DNA of 64,000 bases from Arcanobacterium phocae (GCF_900105865.1 NZ_LT629804.1:1736001-1800000); one strand, 5' to 3'; shown: positions 1 to 9,303, counted from the first letter of the stretch. Numbers and translations are program-made. The notes: generated by a model from the sequence alone, not told the origin.

Positions 1-155
1 TCGTAAGCGCCAAACAAATAGCCGTGATCGGTAATAGCCACAGCCGGCTGTTCTAACCGCGCAACTTCAGCTACCAGTTTATTGATTTTTGCTGCACCAT
101 CAAGCAGCGAATAGTCAGTGTGAACGTGTAGGTGCGCAAAATCTTTTCCAGCCAT
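1..155 (-). CDS. dnaE: DNA polymerase III alpha subunit, N-terminal fragment (cut by window edge)
   Basis: The reverse complement from position 155 opens with [20 protein letters not shown] and continues to position 1 without a stop (51 complete codons). [13 protein letters not shown] followed by [11 protein letters not shown] is the start of the PHP domain of the replicative DNA polymerase III alpha subunit. Only about 5 percent of the protein is here, so its subtype (DnaE1 or DnaE2) cannot be settled. The ATG at 155 gives the usual N-terminus; the other CAT at 158-160 is out of frame. It lies 39 bp downstream of the GNAT gene, same strand. Confidence 0.88.
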   Translation of the reverse strand, partial: MAGKDFAHLHVHTDYSLLDGAAKINKLVAEVARLEQPAVAITDHGYLFGAY

Positions 156-194
156 GGCATCTAGTCTAATGACTGCATCCACCACATGTCTGGT

Positions 195-671
195 TCATTG
201 ACGTTGAAATTCGCACACGCTTAAAACACGGCTCATCAGTTTGTGCTCAATTCCAGCATCCAGAACAATGTCATCAGACTCAATAACATAACCTAAACGC
301 TCATAGAAACCAATAGCCGCACGCTGAGCAAACAAATAAATCGTCACCATACCCTGAGAGCTAAACTCAGATAACGCCAGCCCAGCGAGCTCAGACATGA
401 CTGCTTCGCCAATTCCGCCACCACGAAATTCACGTTTAACCACCACTCTACCGATGTGTACTCGTCCGTCGTCATCCCGGAAAATCCGTCCCGTTCCAAT
501 GACGCGCTGTTCGTCGTCTAGCACTGCCACATGAAACGTTCCGCTTGCTGTGTCTCTCTGATCTTTTTCGAGCTCAACTGGCACATTCTGTTCACAAACG
601 AATACTTCGAGACGCAACGCAAGCACCGAAGACAAATCGTCAGCGCCACTCAAATGCTTAATCACGGTCAC
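195..671 (-). CDS. GNAT family N-acetyltransferase
   Basis: A 158-residue protein with the GNAT fold. The N-terminal stretch [13 protein letters not shown] (residues about 19-31) is typical of ElaA/YjcF-like acetyltransferases, and the acetyl-CoA loop appears as [13 protein letters not shown] (about 80-92), followed by the usual FYERLGYV strand near residue 123. The substrate is unknown. Its start codon overlaps the rluD stop by 4 bp, so the two are probably translationally coupled at the downstream end of the lspA-rluD operon. The gene sits in a housekeeping context, which does not reveal its target. Confidence 0.85.
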   Translation of the reverse strand: MTVIKHLSGADDLSSVLALRLEVFVCEQNVPVELEKDQRDTASGTFHVAVLDDEQRVIGTGRIFRDDDGRVHIGRVVVKREFRGGGIGEAVMSELAGLALSEFSSQGMVTIYLFAQRAAIGFYERLGYVIESDDIVLDAGIEHKLMSRVLSVCEFQRQ

Positions 672-1591
672 AGGGCGCCATTCCTCATCTGGTTGAGCGC
701 AGATTGCAGATCTGCTGGATACCGAGATTCAACCTCTACGTAGTGTCCAGTACGCGGATGATCAAACCCGAGCCGAACAGCGTGGAGCCACTGCCGATCC
801 AAGCCCAGTCGTTCAGATAACCTCGGATCAGCACCGTACATATCATCACCCACACATGGATGCTTCAACGCGCTCATATGTACCCTAATTTGATGGGTAC
901 GTCCCGTTTCAAGATGAACTTCTAACAGGCTCGCGCCAGCCATTGCTTCGATAGTGTCATAATGCGTGACCGAGTGCTTACCATCAGCACGCACACTCAT
1001 CTTCCACTGATGACGATGATCTCGTGCAATTGGAGCCTCCACAGTTCCGCGCATGGGATCCGGATGCCCCTGTACTAAAGCATGGTAGATTTTTGTAACT
1101 GTCCGATCCCGAAAAGCTCGCTTGAGCATAGTATAAGCAAGCTCGGATTTAGCAACTACCATTGCTCCCGTTGTGCCTACATCGAGCCGATGTACAATCC
1201 CCATCCGCTCTTGCGGACCTGATGTAGACAATCGAACTCCACTAGCTAATAGGGCTCCCAGCACGTTTGGTCCGTCAAAGTTGTGCGATGCATGAGCAGC
1301 CACACCAGCTGGTTTATCGACGATGATAATGTCCTCATCTTCGTACAAAATCCCCATACCCTCTACTGGCGTAGGCTCGGGCTCTGTCGATGGCGGAGCC
1401 GGAATAGAGACCTCAGCTATCGTGCCAGCTATAGCACGATCTGATTTTCCAGGAGCTTTGCCATCAACTAATACGTCGCCAGAAAGAATAAGGTCCACTA
1501 TTTTTGACCGCGAAAGTCCGGTCATCTTTGCTAGCGCAGTATCAAGACGCTCGCCCGCGAATCCATCGGGAATAAAGTAGGTATGCGTCAT
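668..1591 (-). CDS. rluD: RluA/RluD family 23S rRNA pseudouridine synthase
   Basis: A 307-residue protein that isomerises uridine to pseudouridine in large-subunit rRNA. It has an N-terminal S4 RNA-binding domain ([19 protein letters not shown], about residues 14-32) and a RluA catalytic domain with the active-site motif HRLDVGTTG (about 134-142; the Asp is catalytic in this family) and the conserved [11 protein letters not shown] near residue 230. Length is normal. It overlaps lspA by 4 bp (ATGA), the usual actinobacterial lspA-rluD pairing. The exact target uridines are inferred from family, not visible. Confidence 0.92.
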   Translation of the reverse strand: MTHTYFIPDGFAGERLDTALAKMTGLSRSKIVDLILSGDVLVDGKAPGKSDRAIAGTIAEVSIPAPPSTEPEPTPVEGMGILYEDEDIIIVDKPAGVAAHASHNFDGPNVLGALLASGVRLSTSGPQERMGIVHRLDVGTTGAMVVAKSELAYTMLKRAFRDRTVTKIYHALVQGHPDPMRGTVEAPIARDHRHQWKMSVRADGKHSVTHYDTIEAMAGASLLEVHLETGRTHQIRVHMSALKHPCVGDDMYGADPRLSERLGLDRQWLHAVRLGFDHPRTGHYVEVESRYPADLQSALNQMRNGAL

Positions 1592-2088
1592 TCCTGCTCC
1601 GTATCCTCAGTAAGAGTCGGTGCTGTATCCGCCTTAATTATCTCTATAAGGATGAGAACACCAAAACCTGCCACAAGCGCAATATCTGCAATGTTACCGA
1701 TGAACCAGTCCGAATACTGAATAAAATCAATGACGTGTCCTCGTGCGATTCCTGGCGGACGCACAAAACGATCAATAAGGTTACCTAGAGCTCCACCCCA
1801 GATAACTGCGGCAGTGTAAAGAAGTGACGCAGTGTGCAACCGACGAATAAAAAACAGTGCCCCTGCGACGAAAATAGTGCCGAGTATAGTGAAGACCCAA
1901 GTCGCATTATCAAGAAATGAGAAAGCTGCTCCGGGATTAAAGACTAGATGCAAACTAATAAAGTCACCGATAACTGGAATCGTTTGTCCGTCAGATAATG
2001 CGGTAAGCGCCCAGATTTTAGACAACTGATCAACAAGGACAACAACTGCTGCGATAAACGCTGCCAACACAAGATTCTTTTTCGTCAC
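1588..2088 (-). CDS. lspA: Lipoprotein signal peptidase (signal peptidase II)
   Basis: A 166-residue integral membrane aspartyl protease that removes the signal peptide from diacylglyceryl-modified prolipoproteins at the lipobox cysteine. Four hydrophobic segments are visible. The family signatures include [11 protein letters not shown] near the N-terminus, FNPGAAFSF (about 51-59), GNLIDRF (catalytic Asp, about 102-108) and VIDFIQY...NIADIAL (second catalytic Asp, about 119-137). It lies downstream of wag31 behind a strong hairpin and overlaps rluD by 4 bp. The lipoproteins encoded at 55.9 and 57.8 kb would be substrates. Confidence 0.95.
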   Translation of the reverse strand: MTKKNLVLAAFIAAVVVLVDQLSKIWALTALSDGQTIPVIGDFISLHLVFNPGAAFSFLDNATWVFTILGTIFVAGALFFIRRLHTASLLYTAAVIWGGALGNLIDRFVRPPGIARGHVIDFIQYSDWFIGNIADIALVAGFGVLILIEIIKADTAPTLTEDTEQE

Positions 2089-2117
2089 CTAGTGATTCTA
2101 ACAAAGGATTACTGCAT

Positions 2118-2159
2118 ATATCAGTGGTGCCGGCACAATCGCACCGGCACCACTGATAT
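2118..2159 (-). terminator. Strong intrinsic-type hairpin after wag31
   Basis: A perfect inverted repeat with 16-bp arms (2118-2133 and 2144-2159, ATATCAGTGGTGCCGG and its complement) and a 10-nt loop. It lies 9 bp beyond the wag31 stop and about 30 bp before the lspA start. It probably ends or attenuates wag31 transcription; there is no long U-tract, so read-through into lspA is possible. Confidence 0.75.
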
Positions 2160-2167
2160 CAAAAGGA

Positions 2168-2749
2168 TTACTGCTGGTTGGAATCGACGTTGTGTAGCAA
2201 CGACTCCAAGTAGCTCTTGAGACGAGTGCGGTAGTCGCGCTCGAAATCACGGAGTTCAGCAATCTTGCGTTCAATAAGGGAACGCTCTTCTTCAAGCTTG
2301 GTAAGAGTACGGTTGTGAATGTCCTCAGCTTCAGTGACGATACGAACCTTCTCAGCTTCGCCTTCAGCGATCAACCGTTCATTTTCTGCCTTACCATCAG
2401 CAACGAACTTATCATGCAATTGCTTTGCCATAGCCAAAACAGATGTTGCCTGCGAAGCCTCATCGTTTGCACTAATCGGAGCTAATGCGGCGGTGGCAGT
2501 AGCGTCAGATGGTGCTGCAGCTGCAGCCTGTGGCTGAGCAAGTCCTTGAGCATTTTCAAGTTCAGTCACTCGAGCCTGAGCGCGAGCTAGCTTCTCTTCC
2601 AGTTCTGCTTTCTCAGCAGTGAGCTTTGCGATCGTCTCGGCGACTTCATCAAGGAAAAAGTCGACATCATCCTGATCGTAGCCTTCCGCGACGGAAGCGG
2701 GCTCCTTGAACTGCTTGTTCACAACATCTTGTTCAGTAAGCTGAGCCAT
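2168..2749 (-). CDS. wag31: DivIVA/Wag31 polar growth and septation protein
   Basis: A 193-residue coiled-coil protein that recognises negatively curved membrane and recruits the polar wall-synthesis machinery in actinobacteria. The N-terminal DivIVA domain reads MAQLTEQDVVNKQF...GYDQDDVDFFLDEV (residues 1-35). Heptad-rich coiled coils follow at about 36-66 and 105-185, split by an Ala/Pro-rich linker (about 68-95). It is shorter than many mycobacterial Wag31 proteins because the linker is brief. Position after sepF and yggT at the end of the division cluster is canonical. A GAGGTGA Shine-Dalgarno-like stretch precedes the ATG. Confidence 0.93.
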   Translation of the reverse strand: MAQLTEQDVVNKQFKEPASVAEGYDQDDVDFFLDEVAETIAKLTAEKAELEEKLARAQARVTELENAQGLAQPQAAAAAPSDATATAALAPISANDEASQATSVLAMAKQLHDKFVADGKAENERLIAEGEAEKVRIVTEAEDIHNRTLTKLEEERSLIERKIAELRDFERDYRTRLKSYLESLLHNVDSNQQ

Positions 2750-2924
2750 TATTCACCTCGTTTATAAATTCACGTACTCCGTATTGAGTATCTATCACGA
2801 TAGATTACTAGAGGAACCCACCTAGAGGGTAATTTAGAATCAATTTCATAACTTTTTCATAAAGAATTAGGTCATTCCACGCACAAAATACCTTGAATAT
2901 AGGTAGAAATACCCAAGATCCTTA

Positions 2925-3218
2925 TCACAATAAGCTAATCGCGATATTTTGAATAAGTCGCACTGCAACGAACACAAGAATGAAGCCCAGATCCAGAGCT
3001 ATCCCACCTAGTCGAAGTGGAGGTATTAGTCGATTCACTGCACGCAACGGAGGATCAGTTAAGAAGTAGATTGCGTTGATGATTAGAAGAACAACTCCTT
3101 CTGGACGCCAATCTCGTATTAATGTCAAACCCAGATCGACAATAACGCGTCCGAATAGGACGAAAGTATAGATGCTACAAAGATAGATGATACAAAGCAG
3201 GAAATACGACATTATCAC
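2925..3218 (-). CDS. YggT family membrane protein
   Basis: A 97-residue protein with two hydrophobic regions (about residues 3-28 and 68-95) and the YggT signature TDPPLRAVNRLIPPLRLGG (about 53-71) between them. YggT proteins are small membrane proteins often found between sepF and divIVA; their function is not well defined, though roles in osmotic tolerance and division have been proposed. The start overlaps the sepF stop by 4 bp. An in-frame ATG two codons further in (MSYFLL) is an alternative start. Confidence 0.88.
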   Translation of the reverse strand: MIMSYFLLCIIYLCSIYTFVLFGRVIVDLGLTLIRDWRPEGVVLLIINAIYFLTDPPLRAVNRLIPPLRLGGIALDLGFILVFVAVRLIQNIAISLL

Positions 3219-3628
3219 CCGAAGTTGTGCGGTTCGTCAGTACCCATTGAATCCAATTTGACTGAATGTGGAGTCAAAAGGAAAACATCTTCTGAAATTC
3301 GCGAGAAAGCACCCTCAAGCCCAAAAACCAAGCCAAGGGCAAAATCAACAATTCGCTTACGATCATCATTGTTTGCATCCGAAAGATTCAAAATAACCGG
3401 CAAACCTTGGCGGTACTCGGTAGCAAAATCTTTAACACCCTTGAAATCTGTTACCCAAACCGTAACAATACGGGCAACTTCCGGAACAGAAGGAATCGAA
3501 TGCACTGGAGCTAGCTGCGAATCGTCTTCTTCATAGTAACTGTCATCCGAATAATGATCATATGCTTCGTATTCACCATCTTCTTCGTAGGGCGTTGCTT
3601 TAGCCGTGATCCGCTCAAAGATTCCCAT
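3215..3628 (-). CDS. sepF: Cell division protein SepF
   Basis: A 137-residue cytoplasmic FtsZ partner that links the Z-ring to the membrane; in actinobacteria lacking FtsA it is the main FtsZ anchor. The N-terminal amphipathic membrane-targeting segment is MGIFERITAKA, followed by a Tyr/Asp/Glu-rich linker (about 14-38) and the SepF core (about 50-130) with GLPVILNLSDANNDDRKRIVDFALGL. The order ftsZ-pgeF-sepF-yggT-wag31 is classic. An AGGAGAAC Shine-Dalgarno lies upstream. No ftsA was seen in this cluster, consistent with SepF serving as the anchor. Confidence 0.95.
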   Translation of the reverse strand: MGIFERITAKATPYEEDGEYEAYDHYSDDSYYEEDDSQLAPVHSIPSVPEVARIVTVWVTDFKGVKDFATEYRQGLPVILNLSDANNDDRKRIVDFALGLVFGLEGAFSRISEDVFLLTPHSVKLDSMGTDEPHNFG

Positions 3629-3684
3629 ATTGTTCTCCTTTATTCCGCTTCTTCCTTAAAACTATGCTTAAATACTTCAAAAAC

Positions 3685-4479
3685 CTAGTATTTTGTAGGT
3701 GTGTCGTGTGGTTCAAATGAGATCACTCCAGCAAACCGGCCAGTCTGTTCCCCACGCTTAGAAGCAACTCTATGCGAAAAATACAGATCATTCTCATAAG
3801 TGCACTCACTATCCACTAGTATGCTGTTAATCCCCAGTTGGTGTGCTTGCGCTACGCCACCAGCAGTCATGTCTATCCCACGAGTACCCCAGCGTGTATC
3901 GCACTGAGCTTCAGGTATCGACGATCGATAAACGTCTTGAGACACTTCGTAACAGCGCGCACAGATATGCGGGCCAAATCGAACATCAATATTTTCGACA
4001 CGTGATCCTCGATCAAGAAACATCTTTAATGCTTTAGCAAGGATCCGCCTCTCCATCCCTCTTCGTCCCATATGGACAGCGGCAATCCGTTCTTCCTGAC
4101 GATCGGCTATAAGGACCGGAACACAGTCAGCCACCATCACAGCCAACGCAAGACCTGTTGCCGGAACAGCTTCCGGCTCTAAGAAAATTCCATCGGCTTT
4201 CCCCACAGTAAGAAAACCATACTCGTCTACCGCCAGCTCCACAGGATCGCAGCCTCCTATAGAGTGAATATGGCTGCCATGCACTTGCTCCATCCACACC
4301 AACGGCATCCCAATATAATCCTCGAGCCGACGACGATTACACGCTACTCGTTCTGAGTAATCTCCCACATGAAATCCCAGATTCGCACTCTGGTAAGATC
4401 CGCATGACACGCCACCATGCACAGTAGTAAATCCCGCTTTAATATTGGATGTTATCTCATCAAACATGGTTGGGCTCAT
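3685..4479 (-). CDS. pgeF: PgeF/YfiH family purine nucleoside phosphorylase (laccase-domain)
   Basis: A 264-residue protein of the multi-copper polyphenol oxidoreductase/LACC1 family, whose members have purine nucleoside phosphorylase/adenosine deaminase activity and, in E. coli, prevent mis-incorporation into peptidoglycan. The metal-site residues are recognisable: VHGSHIH (about 64-70), VMVADCVPVLIAD (about 114-126), AVHMGRRGMERRIL (about 134-147) and GPHICARCYEV (about 169-179). Length is normal. It lies between ftsZ and sepF. An internal ATG four codons in (4467) could be the true start; neither has a clear Shine-Dalgarno. Confidence 0.88.
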   Translation of the reverse strand: MSPTMFDEITSNIKAGFTTVHGGVSCGSYQSANLGFHVGDYSERVACNRRRLEDYIGMPLVWMEQVHGSHIHSIGGCDPVELAVDEYGFLTVGKADGIFLEPEAVPATGLALAVMVADCVPVLIADRQEERIAAVHMGRRGMERRILAKALKMFLDRGSRVENIDVRFGPHICARCYEVSQDVYRSSIPEAQCDTRWGTRGIDMTAGGVAQAHQLGINSILVDSECTYENDLYFSHRVASKRGEQTGRFAGVISFEPHDTPTKY

Positions 4480-4497
4480 TCATCGGAATATGAGGAG

Positions 4498-4530
4498 GAG
4501 GCTGCACTACGCCCCACGCAATGCAGCCTC
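4498..4530 (-). terminator. Hairpin between ftsZ and pgeF
   Basis: An inverted repeat GAGGCTGCA / TGCAGCCTC (4498-4506 and 4522-4530) with a 15-nt loop, just after the ftsZ stop. No U-tract follows on the minus strand, so it may slow decay or attenuate rather than terminate. Confidence 0.4.
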
Positions 4531-4553
4531 TACAGTTGGAAACTTGAAACAGC

Positions 4554-5774
4554 TTAGTTGCCGTTTACGAGGAAATCTGGAATATCAAGGTCTGGACGAC
4601 GGTTTAACTTTTCTTCTTCCAAAGTTGGCGGGACGTCTAATGACGTCGCCACCTGCGGTGCGACTGGAGCAACTGGCTCCTGCGGAGCAGGAGCAGGCGC
4701 CGGCGTAGCAACCGGAGCAGCAGGCTTCTCAACATGTGCCACTGGCTCGGTCATAACATGCTTTGCACGTGTTTCCTGTTGCACTTCGCCAGGAGTACGC
4801 TTCTGTGTTTGGGCAAGAAGATAATCGTTTTCTTGATCGAAACCAGCAGCAATGACAGTCAACCGGACTTCATCGCCAACGTTGTCATCAATCGTGACAC
4901 CCACAATGATGTTGGCGTCATCAGCTACGGATTCCTTAATCAGATCGGAAGCCTGTGCTAGCTCATATAGGCCGAAGCTTTCTGAAACGGTGTAAGCCAA
5001 CAGAACACCACGGGCACCATCAATCCGGGCTTCAAGTAGTGGCGAAGAAATAGCCATCTCCGCAGCGCGCATTGCGCGATCTTCTCCAGTGGCAACGCCA
5101 ATTCCCATCAGCGCTGTACCGGCGTCCTTCATAATTGCTTTCACATCAGCAAAATCGAGGTTGACTAGACCTGGCTTAGTAATGAGATCCGAAATTCCTT
5201 GAACACCGGAACGTAGGACTTGATCGGCTAAACGATAGGCTTCGATAATCGACAACGATTCTTCCGAAATCTGCAAGAGTCGATCATTGGGGATAACAAT
5301 CAGAGTATCGACTGCCTCACGGAGGGCTGCGATACCCGAATCCGCATTATTTGCCCGCTGACGGCCCTCAAAAGTGAATGGCCGGGTAACAACGCCGATG
5401 GTCAGCGCACCTAAATCGCGCGAGATCTGTGCAACAACTGGAGCAGCACCAGTTCCAGTGCCGCCACCTTCACCAGCAGTCACGAAAACCATATCGGCGT
5501 CTTTAAGGGTTTCCTGTATGGTATCGGCGTTTTCTTCGGCAGCTCGGCGGCCTACAGTAGGATCAGCACCAGCGCCAAGACCATTAGAAATATCACGACC
5601 GATATCGAGTTTTGTTTCAGCTTCAGATTTTGCCAGACTCTGGTTGTCAGTATTTACTGCAACAAAATCAACGCCAACAAGACCGTCTTGCACCATGCGA
5701 TCAACAGCGTTAACTCCGCCTCCACCAACACCAACAACTTTGATGTTTGCGTTGCTATTAAACATATTTCTCAT
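4554..5774 (-). CDS. ftsZ: Cell division GTPase FtsZ
   Basis: The tubulin homologue that forms the Z-ring. The GTP-binding N-domain holds VGVGGGGVNAVDRM and the tubulin signature GEGGGTGTGAAPVV; the T7-loop region and C-domain follow. A Pro/Ala/Val-rich linker leads to a conserved C-terminal tail DLDIPDFLVNGN that contacts SepF. The reading frame is open back to a TTG at 5795, but the ATG at 5774, or the one at 5765, suits FtsZ better; an AAGGG stretch lies at 5776-5780, close to the former and 11 nt from the latter. The leader contains a perfect 9-bp hairpin (5788-5810). The exact start is unresolved. Confidence 0.95.
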   Translation of the reverse strand: MRNMFNSNANIKVVGVGGGGVNAVDRMVQDGLVGVDFVAVNTDNQSLAKSEAETKLDIGRDISNGLGAGADPTVGRRAAEENADTIQETLKDADMVFVTAGEGGGTGTGAAPVVAQISRDLGALTIGVVTRPFTFEGRQRANNADSGIAALREAVDTLIVIPNDRLLQISEESLSIIEAYRLADQVLRSGVQGISDLITKPGLVNLDFADVKAIMKDAGTALMGIGVATGEDRAMRAAEMAISSPLLEARIDGARGVLLAYTVSESFGLYELAQASDLIKESVADDANIIVGVTIDDNVGDEVRLTVIAAGFDQENDYLLAQTQKRTPGEVQQETRAKHVMTEPVAHVEKPAAPVATPAPAPAPQEPVAPVAPQVATSLDVPPTLEEEKLNRRPDLDIPDFLVNGN

Positions 5775-5787
5775 TTCCCTTATCGGA

Positions 5788-5810
5788 AACTTCAAGTCAA
5801 ACTTGAAGTT
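5788..5810 (-). promoter_or_regulatory. Hairpin in the ftsZ leader
   Basis: A perfect inverted repeat AACTTCAAG / CTTGAAGTT (5788-5796 and 5802-5810) with a 5-nt loop, directly upstream of the ftsZ Shine-Dalgarno. The position suggests control of ftsZ translation or mRNA processing between ftsQ and ftsZ, but nothing in the sequence shows which. Confidence 0.4.
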
Positions 5811-5885
5811 TTAAGCTTCCAACCTCGCGCAAAAGTTAAAGAATTATTGACCCAGTTGCAACGCCCTAGGCGGTGTGTTGCAAAA

Positions 5886-6848
5886 TTAGTTACTCGTCAC
5901 TGGCGCATTTGGTGCCGATATATCAATAAATTTCGCTTCTAAACTAAGCAATGAAGCCAAAATCTTGGCTTTGCGATCATTTTCTTCAGATTTACCCCAC
6001 GCCACTGTTCGGCCATCAGTTAGCGTTAACTGAACCATCTGATGCTGGTCGATACTCAGTTGAGAAATCGTTGCCCGAAAATCATCTGGTAACGCGTCAA
6101 GCACACTCATCAACGCCGTCATAGCGTCCTTACGATCAACATCTTCCGGAAAACCTTTGATCTTCGGTAAGGATGCCAATTGATCCGATGGAACTGTGAG
6201 CTTTGTTCCGTCTTGAGCAATTCCCTGGCAGTCCTCCCCATCAACTACACATGCAACTGGCACGTGGGCTACCACATCGAATGCCAATCCATTGGGGAAA
6301 CGATACACCGAAGAAATCCGATCCACTTCTGCAATAGTGTTCTTCACATCTGCTTGAAGCTCCTCGTCATCAAATAACAAAACATGCTCACCATTATGCG
6401 ACTTCAGCACATCGGCCAGTTTGTTTTTATCAACGATGGAATTGTCAGCTAAACCGCGAATGTCACCAGCATGGTACTCATAGGCAAACAGTGGCGAAAA
6501 GAAAATAATCCACAACAGAAACAACAATCCGCTAACTGCGCCTAGTACGTATCCAAATTGTTTGAGACGAATACGCCGACGCTCCGCACGACGCTCTTGG
6601 AGACGTTCACTTAGCTCAACAGGTTGCACAGCCGGCTTCACGCTCTCATTTTTATTCTGATGTACAACCATAATCGATTCGATGCTGTCTGCGTCGTCGA
6701 TATAAACCTCAGTATCAACTAATGCAGTAGGAACAACATCCTGAGCAAAATCTCGCATCTCATTGATTGGCGCTACTCCGCCCTGAGATTGTTCTATTTT
6801 CGAGTTTGCCAACTTCCTCGGTTTGCGTGGTTTACCTGGCGTTCTCAT
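5886..6848 (-). CDS. ftsQ: Cell division protein FtsQ/DivIB
   Basis: A 320-residue single-pass divisome protein. A long charged cytoplasmic N-tail (about 1-95, with Arg-rich RLQERRAERRRIRLKQFG) precedes one transmembrane segment (about 98-122, VLGAVSGLLFLLWIIFF). Outside come a POTRA domain beginning YEYHAGDIRGLADNSIV and a beta domain ending with a dense substrate-like segment. FtsQ links FtsL and the septal synthase to the early divisome. It overlaps murC by 4 bp. The cytoplasmic tail is longer than in E. coli, as is common in actinobacteria. Confidence 0.9.
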   Translation of the reverse strand: MRTPGKPRKPRKLANSKIEQSQGGVAPINEMRDFAQDVVPTALVDTEVYIDDADSIESIMVVHQNKNESVKPAVQPVELSERLQERRAERRRIRLKQFGYVLGAVSGLLFLLWIIFFSPLFAYEYHAGDIRGLADNSIVDKNKLADVLKSHNGEHVLLFDDEELQADVKNTIAEVDRISSVYRFPNGLAFDVVAHVPVACVVDGEDCQGIAQDGTKLTVPSDQLASLPKIKGFPEDVDRKDAMTALMSVLDALPDDFRATISQLSIDQHQMVQLTLTDGRTVAWGKSEENDRKAKILASLLSLEAKFIDISAPNAPVTSN

Positions 6849-8197
6849 TTTTCCAGCTCGCTAATAATCAATGGCGCGATAGTGTAGATATCACCGGCTC
6901 CCATCGTCATAATAAGATCTCCGGAACCAGCATTGGCAACAATCATCCGAACCACATCGCTCTTATCTGGCACAAACTGAGCTTTAGCAGAATGGGCGGT
7001 GATAACGTCAGCCTGTGAACCATCCTCAGGAACCTCACGAGCAGCATATACCGAAGTCACGATAACGTCGTCGGCAATATCCAATGCCTGCGCAAATTCT
7101 GCCGCAAAATTTCGTGTACGCGAATACAAGTGCGGCTGGAAAACTACTTTTACTCGCCCAGAGGTAACCGACTTCGCCGTCTGTAACGTGGCCGCGACTT
7201 CGGTCGGGTGATGCGCGTAATCATCAATAACCCGAATCCCACGTACTTCCCCAGCGAGCTCAAAACGACGGCCAGTTCCGTAAAAATGCTTTAACGCCTC
7301 CGCTATTTGTTGCCCATCAAATCCAAGATCACAACAAACTAGCCAAGCACCTACAGCGTTGAGCACCATATGTTCGCCAGGCACAGCTAGTTCGATCGTC
7401 GTCTGTTGATCTGCTCGGTTCACAACGGCTCGTCCGCCAGCCAAACCTGAATGAAGGTCCCGGATCAAAGTGTGGTCCCCCTCGTGGGGCTTCGTCCCAT
7501 ACGTTGCCACCCTAATACCGAGTTCGAGTGCCCGACGAGCAAGATCAGCAGCACCGGGATCATCAGTACAACACACCAGTAACCCACCAGGAACTATTCG
7601 CTGTGCAAAGTCCACAAAAGCCTGCGCGAACGCTGCCGAGGTTCCATAGTGATCCAAATGATCCGGTTCAACATTAGTTACTAACGCGACCCGCGGCTGG
7701 TAGTTCAAGAAAGATCCATCGGATTCGTCAGCTTCGGCAACTATCACAGGTCCCGATCCTAAGTATCCCCCAGGCTCTCCGCCAGCAAGGTGCCCGCCAA
7801 TCGCGCGTGACGGATCTGCGCCTAGCTCAGTCAGCGCAACCGAAATCATAGCTGAGGTAGACGTTTTCCCATGTGCTCCCGCCACTGCAATAAAATCGCG
7901 AGAACCGGCAGCAAATGCGAGTGCTTCTGAACGGTGCCAAATTGATTGATGGCGTTCGACCGCAACTTCAAGCTCCGGATTAGATGGCTTGACTGCAGTG
8001 GACCGCACAACGATGGCATCGTGTGGCACATGTTTGCGATCATGTCCCACAAAGGTAGTGACCCCCATCGCTTGCAAATCATCAAGTACTGCCGAACTTT
8101 GACGATCACTACCGCTCACGTCGTGGCCTTCAGAACGTAACAATCGAGCTACCACGTTCATACCGGCTCCGCCAATACCAATAAGATGGAACTTCAT
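6845..8197 (-). CDS. murC: UDP-N-acetylmuramate--L-alanine ligase
   Basis: A 450-residue cytoplasmic Mur ligase that adds L-Ala to UDP-MurNAc, the first amino acid of the stem peptide. The N-terminal nucleotide domain reads LIGIGGAGMNVVARLL, the ATP loop is AGAHGKTSTSAMIS (about 107-120), the central domain has EADESDGSFLNYQP, and DDYAHHPTEV (about 318-327) marks the start of the C-terminal domain. Length is typical. It is joined to murG (1-bp overlap) and ftsQ (4-bp overlap). Confidence 0.96.
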   Translation of the reverse strand: MKFHLIGIGGAGMNVVARLLRSEGHDVSGSDRQSSAVLDDLQAMGVTTFVGHDRKHVPHDAIVVRSTAVKPSNPELEVAVERHQSIWHRSEALAFAAGSRDFIAVAGAHGKTSTSAMISVALTELGADPSRAIGGHLAGGEPGGYLGSGPVIVAEADESDGSFLNYQPRVALVTNVEPDHLDHYGTSAAFAQAFVDFAQRIVPGGLLVCCTDDPGAADLARRALELGIRVATYGTKPHEGDHTLIRDLHSGLAGGRAVVNRADQQTTIELAVPGEHMVLNAVGAWLVCCDLGFDGQQIAEALKHFYGTGRRFELAGEVRGIRVIDDYAHHPTEVAATLQTAKSVTSGRVKVVFQPHLYSRTRNFAAEFAQALDIADDVIVTSVYAAREVPEDGSQADVITAHSAKAQFVPDKSDVVRMIVANAGSGDLIMTMGAGDIYTIAPLIISELEK

Positions 8198-9303
8198 TAC
8201 GCCTCCACAATTTCAGCAGCAAATTGAGCAAGTTTTGATGCTGCATCTGACGGCGCAACAGATCGAGCAGCCACACTCATTTTCTCTCGCTGAGAACTAT
8301 CGAGAAGAGCAGGAAGATGCTCAAGTACCCACTGTGGCGTGAAATCTTGGTTGTCAACCAGAACTGCACCGCCAGCAGCCACCACATCATGAGCGTTGCG
8401 GGCTTGTTCCCCGTTACCGATCGGAAGTGGAACAAAAACGGTCGGGATCCCTAGTGTTGAGGCTTCCGACACCATACCTGCTCCAGCCCTCGCCACGAGA
8501 ATGTCGGCGATGGCATATGCGTCTTCCATCGTGGTTAAGTAATCTAGGACAACGTAACCGGAGTGATCGCCGACGACGGATCGCACGTCGTCGTCTTTAC
8601 CTTTACCCGTGATGTGTAATATCTGTGCGTCTAGCTGGGGCCCAGCTACGCTCATTGTTTCATTCAAGCGAACGGCGCCCAAGGATCCACCTGAAACGAC
8701 GACGATCGGCTTAGCTGGATCTAGTCCAAAACGTTGTGCAACCTCGGCACGTCGCCGCTGCAAGCTGGCCTCATCTGCAGTTGCCAATTCGGCAATTTTC
8801 GGCCGCAACGGCAAGCCTACGGTAACTGTTACGCCCTTCGTCGCAACCAGCGGAGTAGACGGGAATGTCAGCCCGACGAGATTCGCTGAACGTGCTCCCA
8901 GCTTGTTTGCCAACCCCGGAATCGCATTAGCTTCGTGGACAATAAACGGCACGCCCTCTTTGAGAGCAGCCCGGTACATAGGTGAGGATGCATAGCCGCC
9001 AAAACCAACAACGCAGGTGGCTTGCGTCTCCACCAAGATTTCCCGAGCTTGTTTCACTGCTAAGCGGAACCGAGCGGGAAACCGGATAGCATCACGATTC
9101 AGACGCCGTGGAAACGGAACTTTTTCGATAAGTCGTAAATCAAACCCAGCTGATGGGACCAACTCATTCTCTAATCCACCGGCAGTTCCTACCGCAGTAA
9201 TGCGAGCATCTGGTACCAACCGTTGCATAGCCTGCGCAGTAGCAATTAAAGGATTGACGTGTCCAGCAGTCCCGCCGCCACATAACACAATACTAAGTTT
9301 CAT
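8197..9303 (-). CDS. murG: UDP-GlcNAc:undecaprenyl-PP-MurNAc-pentapeptide transferase
   Basis: A 368-residue membrane-associated GT28 glycosyltransferase that converts lipid I to lipid II. The N-terminus MKLSIVLCGGGTAGHVNPLIATA carries the GGGTAGH loop, followed by GFGGYASSP and HEANAIPGLANK in the N-domain; the UDP-GlcNAc site includes VVSGGSLGAVRLNE and RAGAGMVSEASTLGIP. The frame is open further upstream to 9531, but that extension lies inside ftsW and has no family similarity. The ATG at 9303 overlaps the ftsW stop and follows a GAGGAAAAG Shine-Dalgarno. Confidence 0.95.
   Translation of the reverse strand: MKLSIVLCGGGTAGHVNPLIATAQAMQRLVPDARITAVGTAGGLENELVPSAGFDLRLIEKVPFPRRLNRDAIRFPARFRLAVKQAREILVETQATCVVGFGGYASSPMYRAALKEGVPFIVHEANAIPGLANKLGARSANLVGLTFPSTPLVATKGVTVTVGLPLRPKIAELATADEASLQRRRAEVAQRFGLDPAKPIVVVSGGSLGAVRLNETMSVAGPQLDAQILHITGKGKDDDVRSVVGDHSGYVVLDYLTTMEDAYAIADILVARAGAGMVSEASTLGIPTVFVPLPIGNGEQARNAHDVVAAGGAVLVDNQDFTPQWVLEHLPALLDSSQREKMSVAARSVAPSDAASKLAQFAAEIVEA

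Noticed and set aside
5374..5814. Long plus-strand frame opposite ftsZ
   Set aside because: Antisense shadow of a strongly conserved gene; composition follows the ftsZ codons and no Shine-Dalgarno or domain is seen.
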